A DNA stretch of 64,000 bases from Echiichthys vipera (lineage: Eukaryota; Chordata; Actinopteri; Perciformes; Trachinidae): NCBI GenBank assembly GCA_963691815.1, contig OY829659.1, positions 3,827,012-3,891,011 on the forward strand, given 5' to 3'. A model generated the notes under the pieces. The model searched no databases and was not told the origin of the DNA. It saw only the letters and a program-made list of their open reading frames with translations. Of this stretch, positions 22,430 to 33,861 are shown piece after piece. Every line of letters begins with the position of its first letter. The stretch's first letter is position 1. A program made the translations under genes and the position numbers.

Positions 22430-23026
22430 GGGCGCACTCACACTGTCCTTCCACACCGCGCCCCGGGCTTTAGGGTCCTTGTCACCCCCTCCAGGCCCGT
22501 TTGCAGTCACACTACCTGGGCCTCGGCGAATGCTTCTTGCTGCCTATACGTCATCACGCCGTAACACGTCACACGCATTGATGACGTCATGGCGATGCGT
22601 GGCTTTGTTTCCAGATCTTTCCGTAGACCTCGGAGTTTTTGTGCGTCTTGTCGACTGTTTTTGAATCTTTTCATCGACCAAATCTGCAGTAAACACTCCA
22701 CCTCCGCATCACACCAACGTGAACCTTTCACCGCCATTGTTTTAAATGTCCGCGCATGGTCCCTCCTTCTTTTTTCTACGTCCCAACAGGCGCACAGGAA
22801 ATGACCTCAGAACCGCCGTAGGCCTCGTGCTCGTACACGTGCGCACGCTCGTGCTCGTACACGTGCAAACGCGCTCTACAAAAGCCCACCTCTCTCAGAC
22901 GGGCCGTGGACGGCCATCTGGCCGCAGTTATGCGCGGAGCGGTTGCACTCACACTGGTCAAACGCACTAGGCCTGACCCGAAAAAGCTGTTTTGGCCCGG
23001 TGCCGAAGGACAGTGGGAGTGCGCCC
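22430..23026 (-). mobile_element. HarbSANT copy 5
   Basis: 597 bp with a perfect TAA duplication (22427-22429 and 23027-23029). Short-tail, frame-broken type with an intact TGACGTCA. Both copies of the internal CGTGCTCGTACACGTGC motif are present. Opposite orientation to copies 4 and 6. Confidence 0.8.
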
Positions 23027-23289
23027 TAAAAGCCCACAGGCACACTGGCTATTTGTCTTCAATGTGCTGCAGACCAGAGGCACTCGGATATTGTGATATA
23101 AAGTGCTATGGAGATCTGAAATGACCCATATCAGGACAGAAGATCTGGGGCGTACAGCAGAGCTGTGCGTTATCCCCTCACGCTCATCCATGTAATCAGG
23201 GGCAGAGGTGTTGGTTTTGACTAAAGCTTGTAGCTTAACAGGCGGCCTCATTAATCAATTAAGCAGATTACGTCCAATCCCTTGCCATC

Positions 23290-23690
23290 TGTCATTACCC
23301 TGTCATGGGAGCACATTGTCTTTAAGGCCCTAAATGGTTTAACACCGCCTTGCCTCTCCGACTGCTCACCTGGGCCGGTTCCAAACCTTTCCCTTTTGTC
23401 ATCTGGTGCTCTCTTTAGAAAAGCTCAAAACATGTGTATTTTTTTGACATTGCATCATTTGTTGTTGTTTAAATGGTTTTCTTATTATTGTTTTATCCCA
23501 ATTTAGCTTTTTAGGAAGTTATTATTACGGTTTTATTGATGTTTTTTTGTGTTTTCTGTCTTAATACCTGTGTTACTGATCTGTTTTTGGGTTTGTGAAG
23601 CACTTTGAGCTGCAGCTGCAATTTATGCTGTGTTAAGTTCATCATCATCATCATCATAATTATTATTATTATCATTATCAGTACTTGAAC
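23290..23690 (+). mobile_element. L2-like LINE 3' end
   Basis: Decodes near the start as VFKALNGLTPPCLSDC, the C-terminal KAL.GL.P.YLSD pattern of vertebrate L2-type LINEs, followed by a T-rich 3' region with TTTGTGAAGCACTTTGAGC, typical of L2 tails in fish, and ends in (ATC)/(ATT) simple repeats. 5'-truncated and not coding. Confidence 0.6.
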
Positions 23691-24146
23691 TCCTTCACCT
23701 CACCTATGGTCATGAAAGCTGGGTCAGGACCCAAAGAACAGGATCGCGGGTCCAAGCGTGTGAAATGTGTTTCCTCAGGAGGGGGGCTGGAGTCTCCCTT
23801 AGAGAGAGGGGGAGAAGTTCAGCATCCGTGAGGAACTCGGAGTAGAGCCGCTGCTCCTTTGTGTTGAAAGGAGCCAGTTGAGGTGGTTCAGGATCATCTG
23901 GTAAGGATGAACCCTGGGCGCCTCCCTAGGGAGGTGTTCCAGGCACGTCCAGCTGGGAGGAGGCCTCGGGGAAGACCCAGGACCAGGTGGAGAGATTAGA
24001 TCTCCACACTGGCCTGGGAACGCCTCAGGATCCCCCAGTTAGAGCTGGTTAATGTGGCCCGGGAAAGGGAAGTTTGGGGTCCCCTGCTAAAGCTGCTGCC
24101 CCCGAGACCCGACCCCGGGTAAGTGGATGAAGATGAGATGAGATCA
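23691..24146 (+). mobile_element. LINE 3' end, copy 3, with 5' inversion
   Basis: Same family as 14087-14765. The first ~17 bases (TACTTGAACTCCTTCA, ~23691-23706) are the reverse complement of the segment expected upstream, joined directly to the forward part beginning CCTCACCTATGGTCATGAAA. This is the structure left by twin priming. Ends in a GATGA tail. Confidence 0.75.
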
Positions 24147-25295
24147 TTATCAGTCTATTGATGTAAATTGGGGTTCTGCACGGGTCAAGAGTCGCACTGA
24201 AGTTAAGGAAATAAAAGATCAAGCTGGCTAATTCATGAATTTTGACGTGACACAGCGTGACAAACATGTGCAGCAGCATTAAAAACGACTGCGTTGCATT
24301 TACGTGCCTTGGTATCCAAAGCCCTGCACCTGCACATGCTGACTCACTGGTATTCCTCACTGAGACTGAAGGAAGAGAGACACTATCAATGTCATTAGCT
24401 ACACCTGTGCATCTCCTATACAAGTCAAAATGTCTGCCATTAGTGATGCACTTCCCGTGTGTGTCCCATGAACATGTTGAGAGCAATTTGAAAGCATAAA
24501 AAAAGGACGAACAACCCTCTTCTCTGCAGTCCCTCCCTCTCCTCGTGCCTCATCCTCCACTTTCGTCCTCCCCCTGCTGTCAGGATGAGTGTCGGGCTCT
24601 TTGCTCTCCCAGATGTTAGCTGGCAGGAAGAAGCCGCACGTCTGTCATCAGTCAGGGCAAGTGACAGCCAATGTCGGCGGCCTGTCACAGCTGCCGTTGC
24701 GTGGGTCACTGGAGGTGGCGTCAGCAGGCATCTGCGCCCCGGCGAACGCCACAATCCCGAGGACTGGACGGACACTTTCCCTCCGGTGGAAATGTTTTGC
24801 GATGAACCCGAGAGGATGAAGGGGTTGCAAACACGTCTTATTTAAAAAGAACTACTTCTGATTAGTACGAATTGCTGTCAAACACACGGACGCTACTGAG
24901 AGTTGTCTCAGTACGTTAAAGCCACAGGATGTAGAACGCCCCTGAAGCGCACACAATGCATGACAGATTAAATATAATCCTCCAATGGCATGCGAAAACA
25001 AAAGGATGAGGTTCTTTTCCACAAACATTACTCAGCCATGATAAGTGTCTATTTCTAGGCTGATGCAAATTCATGTGGACGTGGACTTACGCATGCCTCA
25101 CGCCCCCACACTGACGTCAGCGCACACTGATCTGTATGAATGTGAGATACAGTAAGCCACCACATGATACAGTGTGATCCTGCAGGGCTCAGATGAAACT
25201 ATGAGTCCGAACAGGGTTACATCCTCATCAGCTGGGAAAAGGCTGCGACACATTTTGAAGGCGAGTAAATCATGAACTATAGAGAAAGACTGTAA
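24147..25295. other. No recognisable feature
   Basis: About 1.15 kb without recognised repeats or genes. Short open frames around 24500-24840 show no motif. Confidence 0.4.
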
Positions 25296-25909
25296 GGGCG
25301 CACTCACACTGTCCTTCCGCACCGCGCCAAAACAGGTTTTTCAGCTAAAGCCTAGTGCGTTTGACCAGTGTGACTGCAACCGCTCCGCGCATGACTGCGG
25401 CCAGCTGGCCGTCCACGGCCCGTTTGGGAGAGGTGGGCTTTTGTAGAGCCTTTTTGCACGTGTACGAGCACGAGCGTGCGCACGTGTACGAGCACGAGGC
25501 CTACGGCGGTTCTGAGGTCATTTCCTGTGCGCCTGTTGGGACGTAGAAAAAAGAAGGAGGGACCATGCGCGGACATTTCAAACAATGGCGGTGAAAGGTT
25601 CACGTTGGTGTGATGCGGAGGTGGAGTGTTTACTGCAGATTTGGTCGATGAAAAGATTCAAAAACAGTCGACAAGACGCACAAAAACTCTGAGGTCTACG
25701 GAAAGATCTGGAAACAAAGCCACGCATCGCCATGACGTCATCAATGCGTGTGACTTGTTACGGCGTGATGACGTATAGGCAGCAAAAAGCTTTTGCGCGA
25801 GGCCCAGGTAGTGTGAGGACAAACGGGCCTGGGGCGCGGGGGGAGAGGGAGGGGGGACAAGTACCCTAAAGCCTGGGGCGCAGTGCGGAAGGACAGTGTG
25901 AGTGCGCCC
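25296..25909 (+). mobile_element. HarbSANT copy 6
   Basis: 614 bp, long G-rich tail but short spacer before the ATG, so intermediate between subfamilies. Flanks TAA / TAT. Frame-broken, intact TGACGTCA. Left end also holds the inverted inner copy of the terminal motif (CCAGTGTGACTGC at 25366-25378). Confidence 0.75.
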
Positions 25910-26289
25910 TATTACTTGGTTTCTCTGAAACTGTCCCAATCCTGTGTGAGCTGACCCACCCATGACCCCAAGCATAGACCTTCTGACTCCCTTCATGTCG
26001 GCTGATAAAATAAAACTGATGCCTGGCAACGACACGTCAAACAGAAGAAAATCAGGGGCCTGAATCTGCACCGCGTAGATTCACTGTTGGTACATTTAAC
26101 TAAGCAAAGTGACGCACTGTTATCCGCGTGTAATTCACAGATTTGTTATTGGAGAAATGACGTCCAGGGAGAAAAGAAGGACATCACATTCGTAGCATAA
26201 GACCATTAATTCAACTCTGGTCGTCCCAAAACACAGAACTTTCACGCGGAGAGCCGGTGTTCATGTCCTAGACGTACTAAACCGAAGTG
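25910..26289. other. No clear feature; possible relative of the 47-kb repeat
   Basis: Near 26260 the sequence CATGTCCTAGACGTACTAAA resembles CATGTCACGGACGTACTAAA in the repeat at 47001-47316. The rest is unassigned. Confidence 0.3.
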
Positions 26290-26480
26290 CAACCTTCTTC
26301 TGAAGTTAACCATCGTTTTGAAGAAGAAGGATTATTACTTTATTTATCCCACAAGGGGAAACTCAATTGTTTCACTCTGTTATTATTATTATTCACCTTA
26401 CACACACACACACAGACACACACAGGCCCGAAATACATACACATGCACAAACAGGACCTATATACATGACATTAATGGAG
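26290..26480. repeat. Teleost interspersed repeat fragment
   Basis: TTTATTTATCCCACAAGGGG followed by AT-rich sequence, an (AC)n run and a CAAACAGGACCTATATACAT block. I recognise this order from dispersed fish repeats, probably a LINE/SINE end, without a firm family name. Confidence 0.4.
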
Positions 26481-26779
26481 AGATGGTGAGATGAACTGGC
26501 ACCTCTCCAGCCACCAGCCCACACTCCATTCATGGTCAACACAGGGACATATGCAGGGTTCACAGTAGGATTATAGTCTAAAGAAGTGTGTGTCTCTTCC
26601 CAAATGATCTGGGACCCCAAATCGGCCCAGTGGCGTCAAGTGGTGGGGCAATGGCCCCTACCATAATGCTGGGGCCCTTTCCTCAGACCACACCCACCCT
26701 TTTGCACGGTTGTGACTCTGACAGATGGGGTCTGTCTGACGTTCCTGTCTGTTATAGTGAAGGTTTTCAACGCCACCAT

Positions 26780-26915
26780 ACTCTACGGGGGAATTGTTGG
26801 GTCTCTGTAAATCATAAATAACTCATAGAGTGTGGTCTTTACCTACTCTGTAAAGTGTCCTGAGATAATTTTGTTATGATTCGGCACTGTAAATAAAATA
26901 AAACCGAATTATTGC
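26780..26915 (+). repeat. Retroelement-like tail fragment
   Basis: The blocks AAATAACTCATAGAGTGTGG, TGTAAAGTGTCCTGAGATAA and a terminal AATAAAATAAAA belong to a tail I recognise from many fish repeats. The simple A-rich end fits a retroposed sequence. Confidence 0.4.
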
Positions 26916-27028
26916 TGTGAAAAAATCTGTTTGCAGACGGACATACAGTATAAAATACTCAAATACTCCAAACCTCCTCTGGGGTCGTTCCCTCTACAGT
27001 AGGAGCACATTTTACCGGGATGACACAG

Positions 27029-27052
27029 ACACACACACACACACACACACAC
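27029..27052. repeat. (AC)12 microsatellite
   Basis: 24-bp dinucleotide run with a short interrupted continuation. Confidence 0.9.
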
Positions 27053-27655
27053 AGAGACACACACACATGAAGGTACAGCAGCATGGATTTGGCAGCATGT
27101 AACAGCACAATGAGCGGGCTGAATTATAGTTCTGTTTGAGCTAATTGCCTCTACCTTGCAACTATAGTAGCTGCACAAAACCATTTTTTCTGTGAGAGAT
27201 TTACGTCTTGAAACATCCATTAGCGCCGGGGAAATGACCCGACACACAGCACACCACACCTGTGACATGACTCACAGAGTCTCCCCAAAACAAAAAACCA
27301 CATCTGACTTTTCAAAACGTGAGTAAGGAGGCAGCTACGGAACAAGGAGTCCAGCACACTTACAGGTGCATTATTAATTATTCATGAGGTGAAAGTACAA
27401 GAGTGTTTAATCCTGCTGTCAACAGGTCTTTAAGGTTTCCACCTCCAAGATGAATAAGGATGCAGTGGCTCTTGTTGTTGTTGTTCTATATGGTCTTAAA
27501 AATGTCTGCAAGTGTGTTTGTATGGCCTAAAGAGAGTGAAAGGCGCTGTGCATGGATCAATGCACCCAGACAGAGATCAGAGGTCAGAAGCAGATGAACA
27601 ACAAGGTCAGCCTGGACTTTCTTTAACACCTTAAGGCTCCTTTGGGGAGTCATCC
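27053..27655. other. No recognisable feature
   Basis: Unique sequence; includes an AATTATTCATGAGG block near 27375, unassigned. Confidence 0.35.
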
Positions 27656-28113
27656 CTGTGTTCCCCGGGTCCTGTGTTCCCCGGGTCCTATGTTCCCCGG
27701 GTCCTATGTTCCCTGGGCACTGTGTTCCCAGGGTCCTGTGTTCCCAGGGTCCTATGTTCCCCGGGTCCTATGTTTCCCGGGTCCTATGTTCCCCGGGTCC
27801 TATGTTCCCCGGGTCCTGTGTTCCCCGGGTCCTGTGTTCCCCGGGTCCTGTGTTCCCCGGGTCCTGTGTTCCCCGGGTCCTGTGTTCCCCGGTACCTGTG
27901 TTCCCCGGGTCCTGTGTTCCCAGGGTCCTATGTTCCCTGGGCACTGTGTTCCCTGGGTCCTTTGTTCCCCGGGTCCTGTGTTCCCCGGGTCCTGTGTTCC
28001 CCAGGTCCTATGTTCCCCGGGTCCTGTGTTCCCCGGGTCCTGTGTTCCCCCGGTACCTGTGTTCCCCCGGTACCTGTGTTCCCCGGGTCCTGTGTTCCCC
28101 GGGTCCTGTGTTA
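27656..28113. repeat. 16-bp minisatellite, ~28 units
   Basis: Unit TGTGTTCCCCGGGTCC, with variants TATGTT, CCAGGG and CCCGGTACC. The core CCCGGG is a palindrome. The frames of ~160-180 codons across it are by-products of a stop-free 16-bp unit, read as a V-F-P-G-S repeat. Confidence 0.95.
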
Positions 28114-28227
28114 TCCTTCATTGGTAAACTGTTCCCCCCGGAATGGCGTTCCTTACTCGTTTGTGGTTTTCACGCTCCCCGTCGGTTAATATATTAATCG
28201 TTGTTGTCTTTTGTTTATCTCCGTAGT

Positions 28228-28430
28228 TTCCCGTGTTCCTGTTTTGTCCGTTTCCCCGATCGTCCGTCGTTGCCGTGTTCCTGTTTCCTCGTCCGTTTCC
28301 CCGATCGTCCGTCGTTACCGTGTTCCTGTTTCCTCGTCCATTTCCCTGATCGTCCGTCGTTGCCGTGTTCCTGTTTCCTCGTCAGTTTCCCTGATCGTCC
28401 GTCGTTGCCGCGTTCCTGTTTCCCCTCGAC
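28228..28430. repeat. 45-bp minisatellite, ~4-5 units
   Basis: Unit beginning CCGTGTTCCTGTTTCCTCGT and ending GATCGTCCGTCGTTG; the first unit is 3 bp shorter and the last is degenerate. It lies ~115 bp after the 16-bp array, in the same C/T-rich domain. Confidence 0.9.
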
Positions 28431-31400
28431 CGTCTCGTCCCTAGTTCCCCGTTGCCCTGTAGTGTTTTACGTGTTTTTGTTCGTTGTTTATATAAAACTG
28501 TTTGTTTGTACTTTTATCTCGTGTCCGTGTCTGCATTTGTCTCTTTGTGTTATCCCCGAACCGTTCACGTCAAACTCCACACGAACGAGCTCGAGTCGAA
28601 GCAGAGACGTCACAATAACGCCGCTGAACAGACTGGAACTTTACAGCGTGGAGGCAGAGAGGCCGACAGAAGAGGACGTCAAGAAAACGACCCAAAAGTC
28701 AACTTTGTACCAACTGAGAAACTATTGTGTGTCTTTCCCATTCTCATTCTGACGCTTTCACAACCCTGTACGGCGGGGTTTCACTGGTGCTGAAGGGTTG
28801 CCCGCTCGTAAAACTTCCTGAGCAAACAAAAGACCGCGGAGCCCTTCAATGTGAGGCGAAGGAAAGAAAAACCCGAAATTGGCTCTGAAATGTTTTCCCA
28901 AGACAGCAGGAAAAGGCAAATGGGAGATCTGAGAGCCAAGCCAGCGGTGTCAACAGTAAAAAACTGTCCATACTAATTACTTCCCACAGGGACTTTCCAC
29001 TTTATTCCCCCTCTGTTGTCAGCACAGTCGCAGACTCAACCGCCGCGCAGCGTTCCCACTGCCACTCCGAGAGAGAACGCTCAGCATCCCATTTCCATTT
29101 TGATTTGCAAAGTATAATACCGCCTTTGTCTTCTATTTAAATGCAAAAACATGACACTATTCAAAGTGTGTACTGTATGTACAGAGCGGCTGCAGAGATG
29201 CGGCTGCAGAGACGCTAATCAGGAGCGCGGCGGCCGCAGAGGTGCGTCGACATCCTGCTTAAAACCATCGGATTATATTGATGTGTTTATTTATTGAATG
29301 TGCTCGGGGTTATCATAACTCATCGTCGTCACGCCCGCACCCCTGGCGCGCTTCATCTTCCCTTCCATTTTCACCCTTTTTGTATTTTAACCCCACCTTC
29401 TATCGTGTCTTCCTCTCTTTTCACTTCTCTGTTCATCCCAGCCTTCATCAGTCATGCACTCGGTACTGTTCTCTTTGTCTTTCCAATCTCTCTTCACACC
29501 CCTCCCTCTCTCTCCTTCGCCTTCCCCTCCTTTCCATTCAGATCACTCTCCTTCATTTCAGCACCCCGCCTCCCTCTGGATCTCTCCGTGTCTTCTCTCC
29601 CTCCCTATCCTTCCATCCTTCCATCCCTCCCTCCTCAAAAGCGACGGACCAAGGACGTGACAGGCTGATAGCAGTGTGATGTGCATCCGCCGTCGCCCAA
29701 CTCTCTTCTGTCAGACTTGTAACAAACGGCCTCTGCTTCTTCTGATACGCGGCTAATACCTCCAAAAAGTCAAGTACATCACATTAACTATCACAGCACG
29801 TTATGAAGGGTAGCAGTGTGTGTGTACGTGTGTGTGAAGTAGTGGCTGCTGTTTCAGCGGATTGACGTCTGGCTAATGAAGTCCTGATGATCCCTCAGGA
29901 TGATGATCTTTCGTGTGCTTCTGTTTAATAAAGATGCATGCTAGCATAACTTAACGCAGCTCTTCCTCCAATGAGCGCCTGGCTCATGATGGCTGCTCAT
30001 TTGCCTGCAGGCTTGTTGACTGTTACTGTCACTTTGAGGTGAAAGGCGCAATCTGCTGCGTGTACAGTATGGATGCAACATAGAGAGGACCCGTGGGGGC
30101 TCTTTATCGCCCTTACCACCTGGTGTCAACACACCACAAGGGTGATCACATTGTCATTGTGCAAAGGCAGCCAGGAGGCACTGAACATCTGAGCATCTGA
30201 GCCACCTTTAAAGGTGATCGGGGACATTTTAGTCACACTAACAACAAAGATGAATAGATTCCAGACTTGGTGGAGGGCTAATGAGCAAGCGGATAACTTT
30301 AATGTTGTCGTACGAGACGTGCGATTGCACATGAAAGCTGTTTTTATGATACCTAATGCAGCCGATTGCCAGGGAGACAATGGATGTTGGTGCCAAACGT
30401 ATATTGTGAGGTTCAGAACGACATGAATGGGTTCCCTAGGGGGAAAGCAGCTACAACAATAGATTGTGTATTGTTTTGCATTGTTGTGTCATGGTGACTT
30501 CATCCAACTGTGAGAAGAGGAACTCGTCACCAACGACGCACAACCGAGCTTATCCACCTGAGTGTGTCACTTTTTAACATTATGCTGTTTTCGCACAACG
30601 GTTCCCTTCGGTTATTTCTTCTTAGTCTCGGGGAAAAGCTAATGTACACATAACAAAAGAATAAGCAGCTCAACTGTGGTAATAATGAGCAATGACAGAG
30701 TAACATTAACACACCTGCACGTCGTGTATTCAGCGGGGTACGTCTCCGATAGACAGAATAATGACTTTCTGCAACACTGATCAGATGTGCCGTTTTCCTC
30801 CGTGTCAGATCAGAGACGCTATTCAACCGCGGATGCAGCCGATGAGATAAGACTGAAAAGGGTCCTTTGTTTTCTGAGAAAGTAATAAACAGTGTTGATA
30901 TGTTTTGCCAGCGTAGACTGATTCACTGAGCTCATATTCAGACGCACGGCGCCCATTAGTCCTCGCGCGGCTCCACCTGCTCGGCTGCTTCCTGTCTCCC
31001 GTTTATCGGCCCTGTGGCTCTAATTGATGTGCTTCTCCTTGAACCTGCTCCCTTTGTTTTCCCACTGATGATGTATACAGTACATCGCATAGGAGTCGGG
31101 GGATAATTTGACTTTCCCGAGCTTTCCTTAAATGTTCCCCTTCGTTTATGGGCGGTGTGCATCAGCATGGGAGGCTATTCCGAGTGTCCAACTGGTTATT
31201 CCCTGACTTCTTTTCCTCCACGCTCAATTTCACTTGTTTCGCCATTTCTGATGGAGTAAATCAATGTGACAGGAGGACTCTCTCGCTCTCTCTCTCTCTC
31301 TCTCTCGCTCTCGCTCTCCTAGGTGGAAGACTTTACAGTGCCAGTATAGGATTTTTTGTTCTCCTCCCAAACAAAGGAGAAGTGGTTGCCAACGGGGGCA

Positions 31401-32149
31401 AAAAGACCACATGACATGTTGACAATCGAACAGAGGAAGTGACAGAGGACGATACGCAGGAGAGTTCTTAGGCTTAGGCACTGCAGCATACTGCAGGTAA
31501 ACGGTAAACACGCCGTTAACGCACACACTGGTACACCCTGCACACTGTTCATTATTGTGCTGTTTGTTATTACGTTGCAAAAAGCAGCTGACAGCATGGC
31601 AGTCGCTCCTGTCGCAGTGTTGAGGATTACGCCGACGTGTTCTAACACACCCGACACTAAGCCTGCGGGCCTGCGCGGGGAGTTGAAACAAAGCTTCTAC
31701 CCCGCCACTGGGTCAGAAGTCTCTCCCGTGCTCTGAACGAGCAGACAGAGCAACACCTCCCTCATCCTATTTGCGCCTCCTCTGCCTCCCTGTGCTTGAA
31801 GTGCATCAGCCAGGTTGATGTGTTTCCCTGAGCCGGGCGAGACAGCGGTCCATCTGGCACCCTCGAGCTCGGAGGTCACTTGGGGGCAGCTGCATGGCAG
31901 GGAATTACCGTCACTACCTCACCTTCTACTCCCACCCCCACTCCCTACTTCCGCTCGGCACCGCGGTGCACGCGCCGTCGTTCAGCATCAGAAAACTATT
32001 TCCAAGATTTTTTTTTTGGAGGGTTTTCCGACTGTGACCTGACGCGGCGGCACGGCAGAGTAGGAAAACAGCTGCGCTATAGCTCACTTATTCTGTAAGG
32101 GTCTCATTTAATATTGAACATCAAAATCACATAAAACAAGAGGAGCACT
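28431..32149. other. Long unique stretch
   Basis: About 3.7 kb, the longest part of the window without recognised interspersed repeats. It contains a TATATAAAA motif near 28489, a C/T-rich zone (29390-29640) and a short CT/CG-interrupted microsatellite (31278-31320). I see no exon with convincing splice sites. If host regulatory sequence exists in the window, this is a plausible place, but nothing specific supports it. Confidence 0.35.
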
Positions 32150-32320
32150 TGGAGAGTGCAGAGCTGCGCCAAGGCCAGTCCGCTCCAAAACTTAATGGGT
32201 TCTTCCTTGGCCCGTGCTACGCTCTTTCATCAAGTTTCATGAACATGGTGCCAGTAGGTTTTTCAGTAATCCTGCCGACAGACAGACGGACTGAAAACAT
32301 AACCTCCTTGCCAGAACAAA
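32150..32320 (+). repeat. Teleost interspersed repeat fragment
   Basis: TTAATGGGTTCTTCCTTGGC followed by CAAGTTTCATG, TTCAGTAATCCTG, a (GACA)-type run and AAACATAACCTCCTTG. This order matches a very common fish repeat; family name uncertain. Confidence 0.5.
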
Positions 32321-32582
32321 CAAACCTCCTCCGGCTCTCAGCACCGCCCTCTAAACTCATACTATCCCACCTGTGACGTGCAGTCAGGGGAGGCAGGTGA
32401 GGACGTGCCTCCGCTGTCATCATGAGAGGAAAAAGAAACGAAAGAATAAAACAACACAAGTATTAATATCTGTCCTCTGGACTATGATTTTGGTGTGTTT
32501 CTTAATGTATTTTGACAATTTTTATTGTAAAAATGGCAGAAAATTCTGTGTTTCCTGCTTAAATAAACGGAGTCTCTTCTGA

Positions 32583-33387
32583 GACGAGAGGTGAGGCACG
32601 GACAGACGAGAGGTGAGGCCCGGACAGATGAGAGGTGAGGCACGGACAGACGAGAGGTGAGGCAAGGACAGACGAGAGGTGAGGCACGGACAGACGAGAG
32701 GTGAGGCACGGACAGACCAGAGGTGAGGCACGGACAGGCGAGAGGTGAGGCACGGACAGCCCAGAGGTGAGGCACGGACAGGCGAGAGGTGAGGCACGGA
32801 CAGACGAGAGGTGAGGCACGGACAGCCGAGAGGTGAGGCACGGAGAGACCAGAGGTGAGGCACGGACAGACGAGAGGTGAGGCCCGGACAGACGAGAGGT
32901 GAGGCACGGACAGACGAGAGGTGAGGCACGGACAGACCAGAGGTGAGGCACGGACAGACGAGAGGTGAGGCACGGACAGACAAGAGGTGAGGCACGGGCA
33001 GCCGAGAGGTGAGGCACGGACAGACCAGAGGTGAGGCACGGAGAGACCAGAGGTGAGGCACGGACAGAGCAGAGGTGAGGCACGGACAGCCGAGAGGTGA
33101 GGTACGGACAGCCGAGAGGTGAGACACGGACAGACCAGAGGTGAGGCACGGACAGGCGAGAGGTGAGGCACGGACAGCCGAGAGGTGAAGCACGGACAGC
33201 CGAGAGGTGAGGCACGGACAGACGAGAGGTGAGGCACGGACAGACGAGAGGTGAGGGACGGACAGACGAGAGGTGAGGCACGGACAGACGAGAGGTGAGG
33301 CACGGACAGACGAGAGGTGAGGCACGGACAGACCAGAGGTGAGGCATGGACAGACGAGAGGTGAGGCACAGACAGACCAGAGGTGAG
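32583..33387. repeat. 22-bp minisatellite, ~37 units
   Basis: Unit ACGAGAGGTGAGGCACGGAC plus AG, 22 bp, with single-base variants (ACC/GCC/GGC at the start; CCCGG for CACGG). Since 22 is not divisible by 3 and no unit phase contains a minus-strand stop, all three minus-strand frames stay open for ~315 codons (S-V-P-H-L-S, R-A-S-P-L-V, P-C-L-T-S-R). This proves the frames are artefacts of the repeat. Confidence 0.97.
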
Positions 33388-33711
33388 AGAGATAGAGATA
33401 GTGAGCAGCCTGCTGACCTGCATCCAGCCAGGTCACGGTGAACTCTGACCCCTGTGCAAAAAGTAAACACAAGAAGTGTGCTGTGCGACGCTGTAGAGCT
33501 TAGAGACAAGCCGTCATTTTTGATTTCTAAACTAAGACATTTTACACTGGAATTTCAGACAAAGCAGGAAGTCATTTACAAGTAAAGGGGAGATATACTG
33601 CAACAAACAGCTGCACTGGTGTTTTAAAATGGTTTTCAGCATCCTGTTCGCTCCTGTTCTCTCATCCTATCCTATTGGCATCCTACTGTATGTCTGTAAA
33701 TCTGACTTGTG
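33388..33711. other. No recognisable feature
   Basis: Unique flank of the 22-bp array. Confidence 0.4.
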
Positions 33712-33825
33712 AGTCAGTGCCTCCCCAACCCTCACTTAGACATGTGGGCCCGCCAGGTAGGGAACAAACCGCCGATCTCTGGAAGGTCGGACGACCCACT
33801 CTTCCACAGTCGCCACTGAGATGAG
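33712..33825 (-). mobile_element. tRNA-derived SINE head, degraded
   Basis: On the minus strand, GTGGAAGAGTGGGTCG resembles a pol III A-box and GGCGGTTTGTTCCC a decayed B-box, followed by a block with the character of a fish SINE body (CATGTCTAAGTGAGGGTTGG). No acceptor-stem pairing is visible. Confidence 0.4.
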
Positions 33826-33861
33826 CACTCAGCTCTCTGAGTGGACTCTCCGCTGCTTCAG

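Noticed and set aside
27642..28197. Three 160-180 codon frames of V-F-P-G-S repeats
   Set aside because: All three plus frames are open because of the 16-bp unit; not coding.
28201..28752. 183-codon frame starting in the 45-bp minisatellite
   Set aside because: First half is repeat translation; the rest has no family motif.
32482..33509. Three overlapping minus-strand open frames of over 310 codons
   Set aside because: They are phases of the same 22-bp tandem unit without stop codons; no gene-like composition or start context.
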